Shown here: positions 22,254-31,103 of the stretch, piece by piece
How positions within the stretch are numbered: position 1 is the first letter of the stretch
How the letters are laid out: each line of letters opens with the position of its first letter
NCBI GenBank assembly: GCA_031426915.1
Contig: JASJPB010000043.1
Location: 10,579 to 74,578 of the forward strand
Direction of reading: 5' to 3'
DNA from: Sulfurimicrobium sp031426915
Lineage (GTDB): Bacteria; Pseudomonadota; Gammaproteobacteria; Burkholderiales; Sulfuricellaceae
DNA: 64,000 nucleotides
The notes under the pieces: model-generated
Seen by the model: only the letters and a program-made list of their open reading frames with translations
Told to the model about the DNA's origin: nothing
Databases searched by the model: none
Translations under genes and position numbers: made by a program

Positions 22254-22694
22254 ATGCAGCTCAATACTCTAAAACCTGCTATCGGTAGCAAGCACGCCAA
22301 GCGTCGAGTAGGACGCGGTATCGGAAGTGGTCTTGGCAAAACTGCTGGCCGTGGACACAAAGGTCAAAAATCGCGTGCTGGCGGTTTCCATAAAGTTGGC
22401 TTTGAAGGCGGTCAGATGCCTCTGCAACGTCGCTTGCCAAAGCGTGGTTTTGTCTCGCTGACCAAGGGCAATGTTGTTCAAGTACGCTTGTCAGATCTGA
22501 ATAATTTGCCGGTGGATGCGGTGGATTTGCTGGTTTTGAAGCAGGCGGGCGTCGTTTCTGGGGAAGCGCTGGGGGCCAAGGTTTTTCTCTCTGGTAAGCT
22601 GGAAAAGGCCATAAAGTTGCAGGGCATTCTGGTAACCAAGGGCGCTAGGGCTGCCATTGAAGCTGCCGGCGGCAGTGTTGCGGGTCTGGAGTAA
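22254..22694 (+). CDS. rplO: 50S ribosomal protein L15
   Basis: Late-assembly large-subunit protein. The 146-residue product starts MQLNTLKPAIGSKHAKRRVG and has the Gly-rich GRGIGSGLGKTAGRGHKGQ segment typical of L15. Its ATG follows the rpmD stop codon with no intervening base and uses GAGGAA in the rpmD end as Shine-Dalgarno. Confidence 0.97.
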   Translation: MQLNTLKPAIGSKHAKRRVGRGIGSGLGKTAGRGHKGQKSRAGGFHKVGFEGGQMPLQRRLPKRGFVSLTKGNVVQVRLSDLNNLPVDAVDLLVLKQAGVVSGEALGAKVFLSGKLEKAIKLQGILVTKGARAAIEAAGGSVAGLE

Positions 22695-22696
22695 TC

Positions 22697-24022
22697 TTGG
22701 CACAAGCTAAAGCGGCCTCCGGGTCCACAGGAAAGTTTTCTGACCTAAAGCAGCGAATTCTATTCGTTGTTGGGGCACTGGTCGTATATCGAATTGGCAC
22801 CTACATTCCGGTTCCTGGTATCGACCCTGCAGTGCTTGGACAGTTGTTCAAGTCTCAGCAAGGCGGCATCCTGGGTATGTTCAACATGTTCTCCGGCGGC
22901 GCGCTCTCTCGCTTCAGCGTGCTGGCATTGGGGATCATGCCCTATATTTCATCGTCCATTATCATGCAGTTGATGACAGTGGTTTCGCCGCAACTTGAGC
23001 AGATGAAGAAAGAGGGTGAGTCAGGCCGCAAGAAAATCACCCAGTACACGCGGTATGGTACGGTTGCCCTTGCGCTTTTTCAGGGGGTGGGCATCGCGCT
23101 TGCACTTGAAGCTCAGCCAGGACTGGTTATTGAACCAGGCCTGATGTTCCGTGCAACCACCGTGATCACATTGATGACCGGCACCATGTTTCTTATGTGG
23201 CTGGGTGAGCAAATAACCGAGCGTGGTATCGGGAATGGTATATCGATCATAATTTTCGGTGGTATCGTAGCTGGCTTGCCGCAGGCGATTTTTGGCACAC
23301 TAGAGTTGACACGAACCGGTGCATTTTCGATTCCCTTGGTCATACTGCTTTTTATCGCAGCAATTGCAGTTACTGGATTCGTGGTTTTTGTCGAGCGGGG
23401 ACAGCGCAAGATTCTTGTTAACTACGCCAAGCGTCAAGTGGGGAGGCATGTCGTTGGCGGCCAAAGCTCTCACTTGCCTCTGAAATTGAATATGGCAGGT
23501 GTGATTCCTCCAATTTTTGCCTCAAGCATTATTCTTTTTCCTGCCACTTTGGCTGGCTGGTTCGGCAGTAGCGAGAATATGACATGGTTGCGTGACATCG
23601 GTTCAACGCTTTCACCTGGGCAACCGCTGTATGTAATGTTGTATGCAACAGCAATTATTTTCTTCTGCTTCTTTTATACGGCCTTGGTGTTTAACCCCAA
23701 GGAAACTGCGGATAATTTGAAAAAGAGTGGTGCTTTTGTCCCTGGAATTCGTCCAGGAGAACAAACTGCTAAATACATTGATCGCATTATGGCGCGGCTG
23801 ACTTTGACGGGTGCTCTGTACATCACGTTGGTATGCTTGCTCCCCGAGTTTTTGATCGTTAAGTGGAATGTGCCATTTTATTTTGGTGGAACTTCACTTT
23901 TGATTATTGTTGTTGTAACCATGGATTTCATGGCGCAGGTCCAGTCGTATCTGATGTCTCATCAGTACGAGAGCTTGTTGAAGAAAGCAAATTTCAAGGG
24001 CGGTGGCATTTTGCCCCGCTGA
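22697..24022 (+). CDS. secY: preprotein translocase subunit SecY
   Basis: Channel-forming subunit of the Sec translocon in the inner membrane. The 441-residue product has ten predicted membrane segments and the family hallmarks YRIGTYIPVPGID near the start, the plug region GGALSRFSVLALGIMPYIS, and the cytoplasmic loop with NYAKRQVGR. The start is TTG at 22697, two bases after the rplO stop; this low-efficiency start may lower expression relative to the ribosomal proteins around it. Confidence 0.97.
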   Translation: MAQAKAASGSTGKFSDLKQRILFVVGALVVYRIGTYIPVPGIDPAVLGQLFKSQQGGILGMFNMFSGGALSRFSVLALGIMPYISSSIIMQLMTVVSPQLEQMKKEGESGRKKITQYTRYGTVALALFQGVGIALALEAQPGLVIEPGLMFRATTVITLMTGTMFLMWLGEQITERGIGNGISIIIFGGIVAGLPQAIFGTLELTRTGAFSIPLVILLFIAAIAVTGFVVFVERGQRKILVNYAKRQVGRHVVGGQSSHLPLKLNMAGVIPPIFASSIILFPATLAGWFGSSENMTWLRDIGSTLSPGQPLYVMLYATAIIFFCFFYTALVFNPKETADNLKKSGAFVPGIRPGEQTAKYIDRIMARLTLTGALYITLVCLLPEFLIVKWNVPFYFGGTSLLIIVVVTMDFMAQVQSYLMSHQYESLLKKANFKGGGILPR

Positions 24023-24046
24023 TTTTAGATAAAACGGATTAACTGA

Positions 24047-24265
24047 ATGGCAAAAGAAGACACGATTGAGATGCAAGGGGAGGTACTGGAAAATCTTCCT
24101 AATGCAACCTTTCGCGTCAAGCTTGAGAATGGACATGTTGTGCTGGGTTATATTTCCGGAAAAATGCGTATGCATTACATCAGGATACTTCCCGGAGACA
24201 AAGTGACAGTCGAGCTTACACCATATGATTTATCCAGGGCGCGCATCATTTTCCGTGCCAAGTAA
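24047..24265 (+). CDS. infA: translation initiation factor IF-1
   Basis: OB-fold factor that occupies the 30S A site during initiation. The 72-residue length and MAKEDTIEMQGEVLENLPN, FRVKLENGHVVLGYISGKMR and LTPYDLSRARIIFR segments are diagnostic. Lying between secY and rpmJ is common in betaproteobacteria and Gram-positives, unlike E. coli where infA is elsewhere. Confidence 0.97.
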   Translation: MAKEDTIEMQGEVLENLPNATFRVKLENGHVVLGYISGKMRMHYIRILPGDKVTVELTPYDLSRARIIFRAK

Positions 24266-24308
24266 TAAAACTGTCAGGTTTCCTGGTGGTCAGCTTAAGG
24301 AGTTATAA

Positions 24309-24422
24309 ATGAGAGTTCGTGCTGCGGTTAAAAAGATTTGCCGTAAATGTAAAATGGTGCGGCGTAAAGGTGTTTTGCGTGTGATTTGTGAAGAAGCACG
24401 TCACAAGCAACGTCAGGGTTGA
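24309..24422 (+). CDS. rpmJ: 50S ribosomal protein L36
   Basis: Very small zinc-binding large-subunit protein of 37 residues. The product begins MRVRAAVKKICRKCKMVRR and has the zinc ligands Cys11, Cys14, Cys27 and His32, so it is the zinc-containing type. AAGGAG at 24298-24303 is a good Shine-Dalgarno. The TTG of its last bases contributes to the -35 region of a promoter for rpsM. Confidence 0.95.
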   Translation: MRVRAAVKKICRKCKMVRRKGVLRVICEEARHKQRQG

Positions 24423-24447
24423 TTGTTGTCGCCAGTGGTGATAAAAT
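24419..24447 (+). promoter_or_regulatory. sigma70-type promoter before rpsM (alpha operon)
   Basis: TTGATT (24419-24424) overlaps the rpmJ stop codon and is followed after 17 bases by TAAAAT (24442-24447). The expected start site lies about 37 bases before the rpsM ATG. It would allow the alpha operon (S13, S11, S4, alpha, L17) to be transcribed separately from the spc operon. Confidence 0.65.
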
Positions 24448-24490
24448 CCGATGTTTTTCTATTCTAATTTTTGCTGTTTGGAGTGACTGA

Positions 24491-24853
24491 ATGGCCCGCA
24501 TTGCAGGGGTGAATATCCCAAACCATCAACACACCGAGATCGCACTGACTTCCATTTATGGCGTCGGGCGCACTAGGTCACGGCAGATTTGCGCTGCTGC
24601 CGGCGTTAATACGTCCACTAAAATCAAGGACCTGAGCGACAGCGATGTTGAAAGGTTGCGCGATGAGGTCGGCAAGTTCACTGTAGAAGGCGATCTGCGT
24701 CGCGAAGTAACCATGAGCATCAAGCGCCTGATGGACCTTGGTTGTTATCGTGGCTTGCGTCACCGTCGTGGTTTGCCGGTGCGCGGACAGCGTACCCGCA
24801 CCAATGCCCGCACGCGCAAGGGACCGCGCAAGGCAATCCGCGCTACCAAATAA
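24491..24853 (+). CDS. rpsM: 30S ribosomal protein S13
   Basis: Head protein that forms the intersubunit bridge with L5. The 120-residue product begins MARIAGVNIPNHQHTEIALT and has the C-terminal signature GLPVRGQRTRTNARTRKGPR. GGAG lies about 7 bases before the ATG. Confidence 0.98.
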   Translation: MARIAGVNIPNHQHTEIALTSIYGVGRTRSRQICAAAGVNTSTKIKDLSDSDVERLRDEVGKFTVEGDLRREVTMSIKRLMDLGCYRGLRHRRGLPVRGQRTRTNARTRKGPRKAIRATK

Positions 24854-24882
24854 ATAGACCGCGGATAAGTAAAGGATAAGTT

Positions 24883-25272
24883 ATGGCTAAACCAAACGTT
24901 CGGGTGCGCAAGAAAGTTAAAAAGAATGTGGCAGAAGGTATCGCTCACGTTCATGCATCCTTTAATAACACTATTGTCACGATTACTGACCGCCAGGGTA
25001 ACGCGCTTTCTTGGGCGACTTCAGGTGGAAGCGGTTTCCGTGGTTCGCGCAAAAGCACTCCCTTTGCTGCGCAGATTGCAGCCGAACATGCGGGCAAGGC
25101 GGCACAGGAGTACGGCGTCAAGAATCTTGAGGTTCGTATCAAGGGGCCTGGTCCGGGACGTGAGTCCGCAGTGCGCGCCTTGAATGCGGTTGGCTTTAAG
25201 ATTACCGGCATTACCGATGTTACCCCGATTCCGCACAACGGCTGCCGTCCGCCCAAGAAGCGGCGTATTTAA
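24883..25272 (+). CDS. rpsK: 30S ribosomal protein S11
   Basis: Platform protein that shapes the mRNA path near the Shine-Dalgarno helix. The 129-residue product has HVHASFNNTIVTITDRQGN and the C-terminal VTPIPHNGCRPPKKRR signature. AAAGGAT precedes the ATG; gene spacing to rpsM is 29 bases. Confidence 0.98.
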   Translation: MAKPNVRVRKKVKKNVAEGIAHVHASFNNTIVTITDRQGNALSWATSGGSGFRGSRKSTPFAAQIAAEHAGKAAQEYGVKNLEVRIKGPGPGRESAVRALNAVGFKITGITDVTPIPHNGCRPPKKRRI

Positions 25273-25318
25273 GCAGCAACGTATCTGATACGGCAAATTA
25301 TTTTGCAGGAGAATTACC

Positions 25319-25948
25319 TTGGCTAGAAATCTCGATCCTAAGTGCCGCCAGTGCCGCCGCGAGGGTGAAAAACTGTTCCTGAAGGGCGAAAAGTGCTTTA
25401 CCGACAAATGTTCGGTGGAGCGTAGAAGCTACGCGCCTGGTCAGCACGGTCAGAAGCAAAACACGCGTCAATCCGGCTACTGCGTACAGTTGCGTGAAAA
25501 GCAAAAAGTGCGTCGCATTTATGGCATTCTGGAACGTCAGTTCCGTGGCTATTACAAGGAAGCTGATAGGGTGCGCGGTATTACCGGCGAGAACCTGCTT
25601 CAGTTGCTTGAGTGCCGCCTGGATAACGTATCTTACCGCATGGGTTTTGGTGCTTCCCGCACCGAGGCACGTCAGATCGTGCGACATAACGGTATTCTGG
25701 TCAATGGCCGCCGCGTGAATATACCTTCCTTTCAGGTTAAGCCTGGTGACGTGATCGAAGTGACTGAGCGCGCCAAGAATCATTTGCGTGTGAAGGGCGC
25801 TGTGGCTGCCGCAGAGCAACGCGGATACCCGGAATGGATTGAGGTGGATGCCAAGGCGTTCAAGGGCACTTATAAGGCCAAGCCCCAGCGTTCCGAACTG
25901 CCGGCAACAATTAACGAGCATCTCGTGGTCGAGTTGTACTCGAAGTAA
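25319..25948 (+). CDS. rpsD: 30S ribosomal protein S4
   Basis: Primary 16S rRNA-binding assembly protein and, in E. coli, the repressor of the alpha operon. The 209-residue product starts at TTG 25319 with AGGAGA 6 bases upstream. It has four N-terminal cysteines (9, 12, 26, 31), arranged C-x2-C-x13-C-x4-C, indicating the zinc-binding form of S4, unlike E. coli S4. The S4 RNA-binding signature (LECRLDNVSYRMGFG) is present. Confidence 0.97.
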   Translation: MARNLDPKCRQCRREGEKLFLKGEKCFTDKCSVERRSYAPGQHGQKQNTRQSGYCVQLREKQKVRRIYGILERQFRGYYKEADRVRGITGENLLQLLECRLDNVSYRMGFGASRTEARQIVRHNGILVNGRRVNIPSFQVKPGDVIEVTERAKNHLRVKGAVAAAEQRGYPEWIEVDAKAFKGTYKAKPQRSELPATINEHLVVELYSK

Positions 25949-25983
25949 TTGTGCCAAGCAACCAAATAGAGGAATTTCGATCC

Positions 25984-26967
25984 ATGCAAAGCAGTGCCGC
26001 TGAGTTTTTGAAGCCAAGGATTGTTGACGTACAAAGTCAATCCCCCATGCGCGCCCGAGTGACGATGGAACCGTTTGAACGTGGTTATGGTCATACGCTG
26101 GGCAACGCATTGCGCCGCATCCTGTTGTCTTCGATGCCCGGTTATGCGATTACCCAGGTTCAGATTGATGGTGTGGTGCACGAGTACTCGTCCCTTGAGG
26201 GCGTTCAGGAAGATGTCGTTGATATTCTGCTGAACCTCAAGGGCGTTGCGCTCAAGTTACATAATAATACCGAAGCAACACTGACTCTCTCCAGAAGTGG
26301 TGAGGGTGTAGTAACTGCGGGCGACATCGAAATTTCTCATGATGTAGAAATTGTCAATCCCGGTCATGTGATTGCCCACCTTACCAAGGGTGGCAAGCTC
26401 AATATGCAGATCAAGATTGAGCAAGGACGCGGTTATTTACCCATAGCTGCCCGACGTGTCCTGGAAGAAGATCGTATTGTTGGCGCCATGATGCTTGATG
26501 CTTCTTTCAGCCCTGTGCGCCGAGTCAGTTACGGCGTGGAAAGTGCCCGAGTAGAGCAGCGCACCGACCTGGACAAGCTGGTTGTTGATATTGAAACCAA
26601 TGGTGTGATTGATCCCGAAGAGGCTATTCGCTACGCGGCGCGGATCCTGGTTGATCAACTTTCAGTTTTTGCCGAGTTGAAGGGCACGCCGACAGAAGTC
26701 GAAATGCCACGCAGCCCGCAGGTTGATCCGATTCTTCTGCGCCCGGTAGATGACCTTGAGTTGACGGTTCGTTCGGCCAACTGTCTCAAGGCTGAAAATA
26801 TTTACTACATCGGCGATCTGATTCAGCGCAGTGAAAATGAATTGCTCAAAACCCCCAATCTGGGTCGCAAATCGTTAAATGAAATCAAGGACGTATTGGC
26901 CTCCAAAGGCCTGACGTTAGGGATGAAACTGGAAAACTGGCCTCCAGCCGGTTTGGAAAAGGCCTGA
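25984..26967 (+). CDS. rpoA: DNA-directed RNA polymerase subunit alpha
   Basis: Alpha subunit, which dimerises to start RNA polymerase assembly and binds UP elements and activators through its C-terminal domain. I start at ATG 25984 (MQSSAAEFLKPRIVDV, 327 aa), matching E. coli, with GAGGAA 9 bases upstream; an in-frame GTG at 25951 would add 11 non-homologous residues. The N-terminal domain has GYGHTLGNALRRILLSS; the C-terminal domain has the helix-hairpin segments NCLKAENIYYIGDL and TPNLGRKSLNEIKDVLASKGL. Confidence 0.98.
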   Translation: MQSSAAEFLKPRIVDVQSQSPMRARVTMEPFERGYGHTLGNALRRILLSSMPGYAITQVQIDGVVHEYSSLEGVQEDVVDILLNLKGVALKLHNNTEATLTLSRSGEGVVTAGDIEISHDVEIVNPGHVIAHLTKGGKLNMQIKIEQGRGYLPIAARRVLEEDRIVGAMMLDASFSPVRRVSYGVESARVEQRTDLDKLVVDIETNGVIDPEEAIRYAARILVDQLSVFAELKGTPTEVEMPRSPQVDPILLRPVDDLELTVRSANCLKAENIYYIGDLIQRSENELLKTPNLGRKSLNEIKDVLASKGLTLGMKLENWPPAGLEKA

Positions 26968-27017
26968 TAACCGGGTAATTCCGATTAACAGGAATCTTCG
27001 CAAGAAAAGGATTTGTT

Positions 27018-27410
27018 ATGCGTCACCGTCTATCTAACCGCAAACTCAACCGCACCACTAGCCATCGCCTGGCTATGTTGCGCAACATGGCCAATTCCCT
27101 GCTGCGTCATGAGGTCATCAAGACCACATTGCCAAAAGCCAAGGAACTGCGTCGGGTTGCAGAACCTCTTATCACGCTTGGCAAAAAGCCTTCGCTCGCC
27201 AATCGCCGTCTGGCATTCGACCGCCTGCGCGATCGCGAGATGGTGGTGAAACTTTTTGACGACCTGGGTCCTCGTTTCCAGACTCGCAATGGTGGTTATC
27301 TGCGCATTCTCAAGTGCGGTTTCCGTCTGGGCGACAATGCCCCGATGGCTATTGTCGAACTGGTAGACAGGGCAGAGGGTGTTGAAGCAGTAGAAGTCGC
27401 TGCTGCATAA
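27018..27410 (+). CDS. rplQ: 50S ribosomal protein L17
   Basis: Large-subunit protein near the tunnel exit, last gene of the alpha operon. The 130-residue product begins MRHRLSNRKLNRTTSHRLAM and contains LRHEVIKTTLPKAKELRRVAEPLI, in the family pattern. AAAGGATTTGTT precedes the ATG. A strong terminator follows 27 bases after the stop codon. Confidence 0.98.
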   Translation: MRHRLSNRKLNRTTSHRLAMLRNMANSLLRHEVIKTTLPKAKELRRVAEPLITLGKKPSLANRRLAFDRLRDREMVVKLFDDLGPRFQTRNGGYLRILKCGFRLGDNAPMAIVELVDRAEGVEAVEVAAA

Positions 27411-27436
27411 ATCGGCATCCAGTAACGCCAAATATG

Positions 27437-27463
27437 AAAAGCCGGGTTTTTCCCGGCTTTTTT
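27437..27463 (+). terminator. intrinsic terminator after rplQ
   Basis: GCCGGG (27441-27446) and CCCGGC (27452-27457) pair around a T-rich loop, flanked by AAAA on the left and six T residues on the right that extend the stem and make the U tract. This closes the ribosomal protein region. Confidence 0.92.
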
Positions 27464-27499
27464 ATTGTTTGTGATAACGAAGGCAATTGGATTCGAATC

Positions 27500-28228
27500 A
27501 TGATTTTACTCTACACCGATTACGGCTATGCCGATCCTTACGTTGGACAGGTGAAATCGGCCATCTGGGCACATGCTCCTGAAGTGTCCATCGTCGATTT
27601 GTTGCATTCGGTCCCGAATTTCAATGTCAAAGCTAGTGCACACCTGTTGGCTGCACTTTCATCCCGATTCCAGATCGGAGGTGTATGCATGGCGGTGGTG
27701 GATCCTGGTGTTGGTACGCCGCGCGATGCTGTGGTCATGCTTGCGGACGAGAAATGGTACGTGGGCCCGGATAATGGCTTGTTGGCGGTTGTGGCCGGTC
27801 GTGCTAGAAATGTTGAGTTGTGGAAAATAACTTGGCGCCCGGAAGGTATCAGCAATTCATTCCATGGGCGGGACCTTTTTGCGCCTATCGCAGCCTGGGT
27901 CGAGAAGGGCTCTTTCCCTCATGGCAAACTGGCCGATATCGCGAGCCTGCAGGAAAATATCGATGCAGGTGATTTGGCCGAAATCATCTATATCGACCAC
28001 TACGGTAATGCCATGACTGGCATACGTGCCGGGACCTTGCCAAGAAGCCGATGTGTTGTAGTAGGTGATGCGACGCTGGAATACGCTCCTGTGTTCTCGG
28101 ATGTACCCTTCGGGCACCCGTTCTGGTATGAAAACAGCATTGGCCTGATCGAGATTGCTGTCAATCGGGGCAGCGCTGCCCTGGAGATGGAATTGAAAGT
28201 TGGTGATCCGGTACGGTTCGCGGCTTAA
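27500..28228 (+). CDS. S-adenosyl-L-methionine hydrolase/hydroxide adenosyltransferase family protein (DUF62)
   Basis: Family known to split SAM into adenosine and methionine using water; related to fluorinases and chlorinases. The 242-residue product from ATG 27500 has the expected YTDYGYADPYVGQVK start, DPGVGTPRD, VGPDNGLL and FHGRDLFAP motifs, and a second-domain YIDHYGNAMT. An upstream in-frame ATG at 27434 lies inside the rplQ terminator and is rejected. The stop codon overlaps the uvrA stop on the other strand. Physiological role in bacteria is uncertain; no halogenase context is seen. Confidence 0.88.
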   Translation: MILLYTDYGYADPYVGQVKSAIWAHAPEVSIVDLLHSVPNFNVKASAHLLAALSSRFQIGGVCMAVVDPGVGTPRDAVVMLADEKWYVGPDNGLLAVVAGRARNVELWKITWRPEGISNSFHGRDLFAPIAAWVEKGSFPHGKLADIASLQENIDAGDLAEIIYIDHYGNAMTGIRAGTLPRSRCVVVGDATLEYAPVFSDVPFGHPFWYENSIGLIEIAVNRGSAALEMELKVGDPVRFAA

Positions 28229-31041
28229 CCGAGTACGTTACGCAAATATTTCCCGGTATGGCTGTCCGGATTGGCGGCCACGTCCTCCGGTGTCCCTTCT
28301 GCAATGATGAGGCCGCCACCGTTCCCGCCTTCCGGACCTAGATCCACGACCCAGTCCGCGGTCTTGATGACATCAAGATTATGTTCGATGACTACCACGG
28401 TGTTGCCGTGTTCGCGCAAACGATGCAACACGGTCAGCAGCATTTCGATATCGTGAAAATGCAGCCCGGTTGTTGGTTCGTCCAGAATGTAAAGCGTTCG
28501 TCCGGTATCGCGTTTCGATAATTCCAGCGACAGCTTGACGCGTTGCGCTTCTCCGCCTGAGAGCGTGGTTGCACTCTGGCCCAGCGTGATATAGCCCAGG
28601 CCTACATCAAGCAGGGTCTGTAGCTTGCGCGCTACCACGGGTACCGGGCTGAAGAATTCCCGCGCTACTTCCACCGTCATTTTCAGGATTTCATGAATAT
28701 TCCTGCCCTTGTACTGGATTTCCAGCGTTTCCCGGTTGTAGCGGTGGCCGTGGCAAATGTCGCACGGCACGTATATATCCGGCAGGAAGTGCATTTCCAC
28801 CTTGATCACGCCATCGCCCTGGCATGATTCGCAACGTCCGCCTTTTACGTTGAACGAAAAGCGCCCGGGGCCGTATCCTCGATTGCGGGATTCAGGCACG
28901 CCGGCGAACAGGTCGCGGATTGGTGTAAAGAGCCCGGTATAGGTGGCCGGGTTGGAGCGCGGCGTGCGTCCGATCGGGCTCTGGTCCACGTTGATCACCT
29001 TGTCGAAGAACTCCAGGCCTGCGATTTCCTGGTAGGGTGCGGGCTCGGCATTGCTGCCATATAGATGGCGTGCCACGGCGTTGTACAGCGTGTCATTGAT
29101 CAGCGTGGATTTGCCTGAGCCTGACACGCCGGTGATGCACACCAGGAGCCCTACCGGCAGATCGAGGCCGACCTGCTTCAGGTTGTTGCCGCTGGCGCCA
29201 ATGATTTTCAACAGCCGTTGCGGGTCAGGTGCCTGGCGCTTTGACGGCACTGCAATTCGACGCTGCCCGCTCAAATACTGGCCAGTTAGGGAGGCCGGAT
29301 TGGCCTTGATTTCATCCGGGGTGCCCTGGGCTACGATGGCCCCGCCATGCACGCCTGCGGCTGGGCCCATGTCGACCACGTAGTCGGCGGTCTGGATGGC
29401 ATCCTCGTCGTGTTCCACCACGATGACGCTGTTGCCCAGATCGCGCAACCTGATCAGAGTGCCGAGCAGGCGGTCGTTGTCGCGTTGATGCAGACCGATG
29501 GATGGCTCGTCCAGCACGTACATCACACCCGTTAACCCGGAGCCGATCTGGCTCGCCAGACGGATGCGCTGTGCCTCGCCGCCGGAAAGCGTGTCTGCCG
29601 AGCGGTCCAGGGAAAGATAATCCAGACCAACATTGGTGAGGAACTGCAAGCGGCTGGCAATTTCCTTGGTAATGCGTTCCGCGACGGCCTGTTTCTGTCC
29701 GGTCAACGCCAGATTCTGAAAGAATTCCAGCGCATGTTTCAGGGGTAGATGGCTGAGTTCGAAGATGGGACGCCCCGCAACCGTGACATGCCGGGCTTCC
29801 AGGCGCAGGCGTGTGCCTTCGCAACTGGGGCAGGTCTGGTGGTTGAGGTATTTTGCTAATTCTTCGCGTACCGTAACGGAATCCGTTTCGTGGTAACGCC
29901 TTTCCAGATTGCGTAGGATGCCTTCGAAGGGGTGCTTGCGGGTCTGAAAGCCGCCGCGTTCCCCCAGGTATTTGAATCCGACCTGCTCCTCCCCGCTGCC
30001 ATAGAGAAGTATGTTCTGAACCTGCTGCGAAAGCTCCTCGAATGGCTGTTCCAGGTCGAACCCGTAGTGCATCGCCAGAGTCTGCAACATCTGGAAAAAG
30101 AACTGGTTGCGCCGGTCCCACCCCTTGACGGCGCCGGATGCCAGGGACATGTGGGGGAATGCCACCACACGTTTGGGGTCGAAAAAATTGATCTGCCCCA
30201 GTCCGTCGCACTTGGGACATGCGCCCATCGGGTTGTTGAAGGAAAACAGGCGCGGTTCAAGCTCCGCCAGGGAATAACTGCATACCGGGCAGGCAAACTT
30301 GGCGGAGAACAGGTGTTCCTTGCCGGACTCCATTTCCACCGCGAGGGCACGGCCGTCCGAATGGCGCAAAGCGGTTTCGAAAGATTCCGCCAGGCGCTGC
30401 TTCATGTCGGGGCGAACCTTGAGGCGGTCCACCACCACGTCGATAGTGTGCTTCTTGTTCTTTTCCAGTTTGGGCGGCTGATCGATTTCATACACCTGTC
30501 CATCTACCCTGAGCCGCACGAAACCTTGCGCGCGCAGTTCATCGAACAGTTCCACCTGCTCGCCCTTGCGCCCCGCCACCAATGGCGACAGGATCATCAG
30601 CTTGGTGTCCTCCGGCAGCGCCAGGACATGGTCCACCATCTGCGACACGCTCTGCGACTCGAGTTTGATATGGTGCTCGGGACAATGCGGGTCGCCAACG
30701 CGGGCGAAGAGCAGGCGCAGGTAATCGTGGATTTCCGTCACCGTACCCACGGTGGAGCGCGGATTGTGACTGGTGGCTTTCTGTTCGATGGAGATGGCGG
30801 GCGACAGACCCTCGATCAAATCCACATCCGGTTTTTCCATCAGCTGCAGGAACTGGCGTGCGTAGGCGGACAGGGATTCCACATAACGCCGCTGTCCTTC
30901 CGCATAAAGCGTGTCGAAAGCGAGCGAGGATTTGCCCGATCCGGACAGGCCGGTGATGACGACCAGCTTGTTGCGCGGGATGTCGAGGTTGATGTTTTTC
31001 AGGTTGTGGGTGCGCGCACCGCGGATTTTTATGAAGGACAT
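28225..31041 (-). CDS. uvrA: excinuclease ABC subunit A
   Basis: DNA damage sensor of nucleotide excision repair that loads UvrB. The 938-residue protein (ATG at 31041; a GTG six bases upstream is also in frame) has two ABC modules: Walker A GLSGSGKSS and GVSGSGKST, two signature LSGGEAQR motifs, and two zinc-binding regions (CPVC...CPKC and CESC...CDIC). FSFNNPMGACPKCDG is diagnostic. It is transcribed divergently from the yajR-like gene and ssb, comparable to the uvrA/ssb pairing in E. coli. I could not see a convincing LexA box in the 62-base gap. Confidence 0.97.
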   Translation of the reverse strand: MSFIKIRGARTHNLKNINLDIPRNKLVVITGLSGSGKSSLAFDTLYAEGQRRYVESLSAYARQFLQLMEKPDVDLIEGLSPAISIEQKATSHNPRSTVGTVTEIHDYLRLLFARVGDPHCPEHHIKLESQSVSQMVDHVLALPEDTKLMILSPLVAGRKGEQVELFDELRAQGFVRLRVDGQVYEIDQPPKLEKNKKHTIDVVVDRLKVRPDMKQRLAESFETALRHSDGRALAVEMESGKEHLFSAKFACPVCSYSLAELEPRLFSFNNPMGACPKCDGLGQINFFDPKRVVAFPHMSLASGAVKGWDRRNQFFFQMLQTLAMHYGFDLEQPFEELSQQVQNILLYGSGEEQVGFKYLGERGGFQTRKHPFEGILRNLERRYHETDSVTVREELAKYLNHQTCPSCEGTRLRLEARHVTVAGRPIFELSHLPLKHALEFFQNLALTGQKQAVAERITKEIASRLQFLTNVGLDYLSLDRSADTLSGGEAQRIRLASQIGSGLTGVMYVLDEPSIGLHQRDNDRLLGTLIRLRDLGNSVIVVEHDEDAIQTADYVVDMGPAAGVHGGAIVAQGTPDEIKANPASLTGQYLSGQRRIAVPSKRQAPDPQRLLKIIGASGNNLKQVGLDLPVGLLVCITGVSGSGKSTLINDTLYNAVARHLYGSNAEPAPYQEIAGLEFFDKVINVDQSPIGRTPRSNPATYTGLFTPIRDLFAGVPESRNRGYGPGRFSFNVKGGRCESCQGDGVIKVEMHFLPDIYVPCDICHGHRYNRETLEIQYKGRNIHEILKMTVEVAREFFSPVPVVARKLQTLLDVGLGYITLGQSATTLSGGEAQRVKLSLELSKRDTGRTLYILDEPTTGLHFHDIEMLLTVLHRLREHGNTVVVIEHNLDVIKTADWVVDLGPEGGNGGGLIIAEGTPEDVAANPDSHTGKYLRNVLG

Positions 31042-31103
31042 GGCCACAGCAGAGTTAAACGTAACCTGCTAATATACTCAACTTTGCTTTGCAGACCAAA
31101 CAA

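Noticed and set aside
31042..31103. LexA (SOS) box between uvrA and the yajR-like gene
   Set aside because: No CTGT-N8-ACAG arrangement was found in the 62-base gap.
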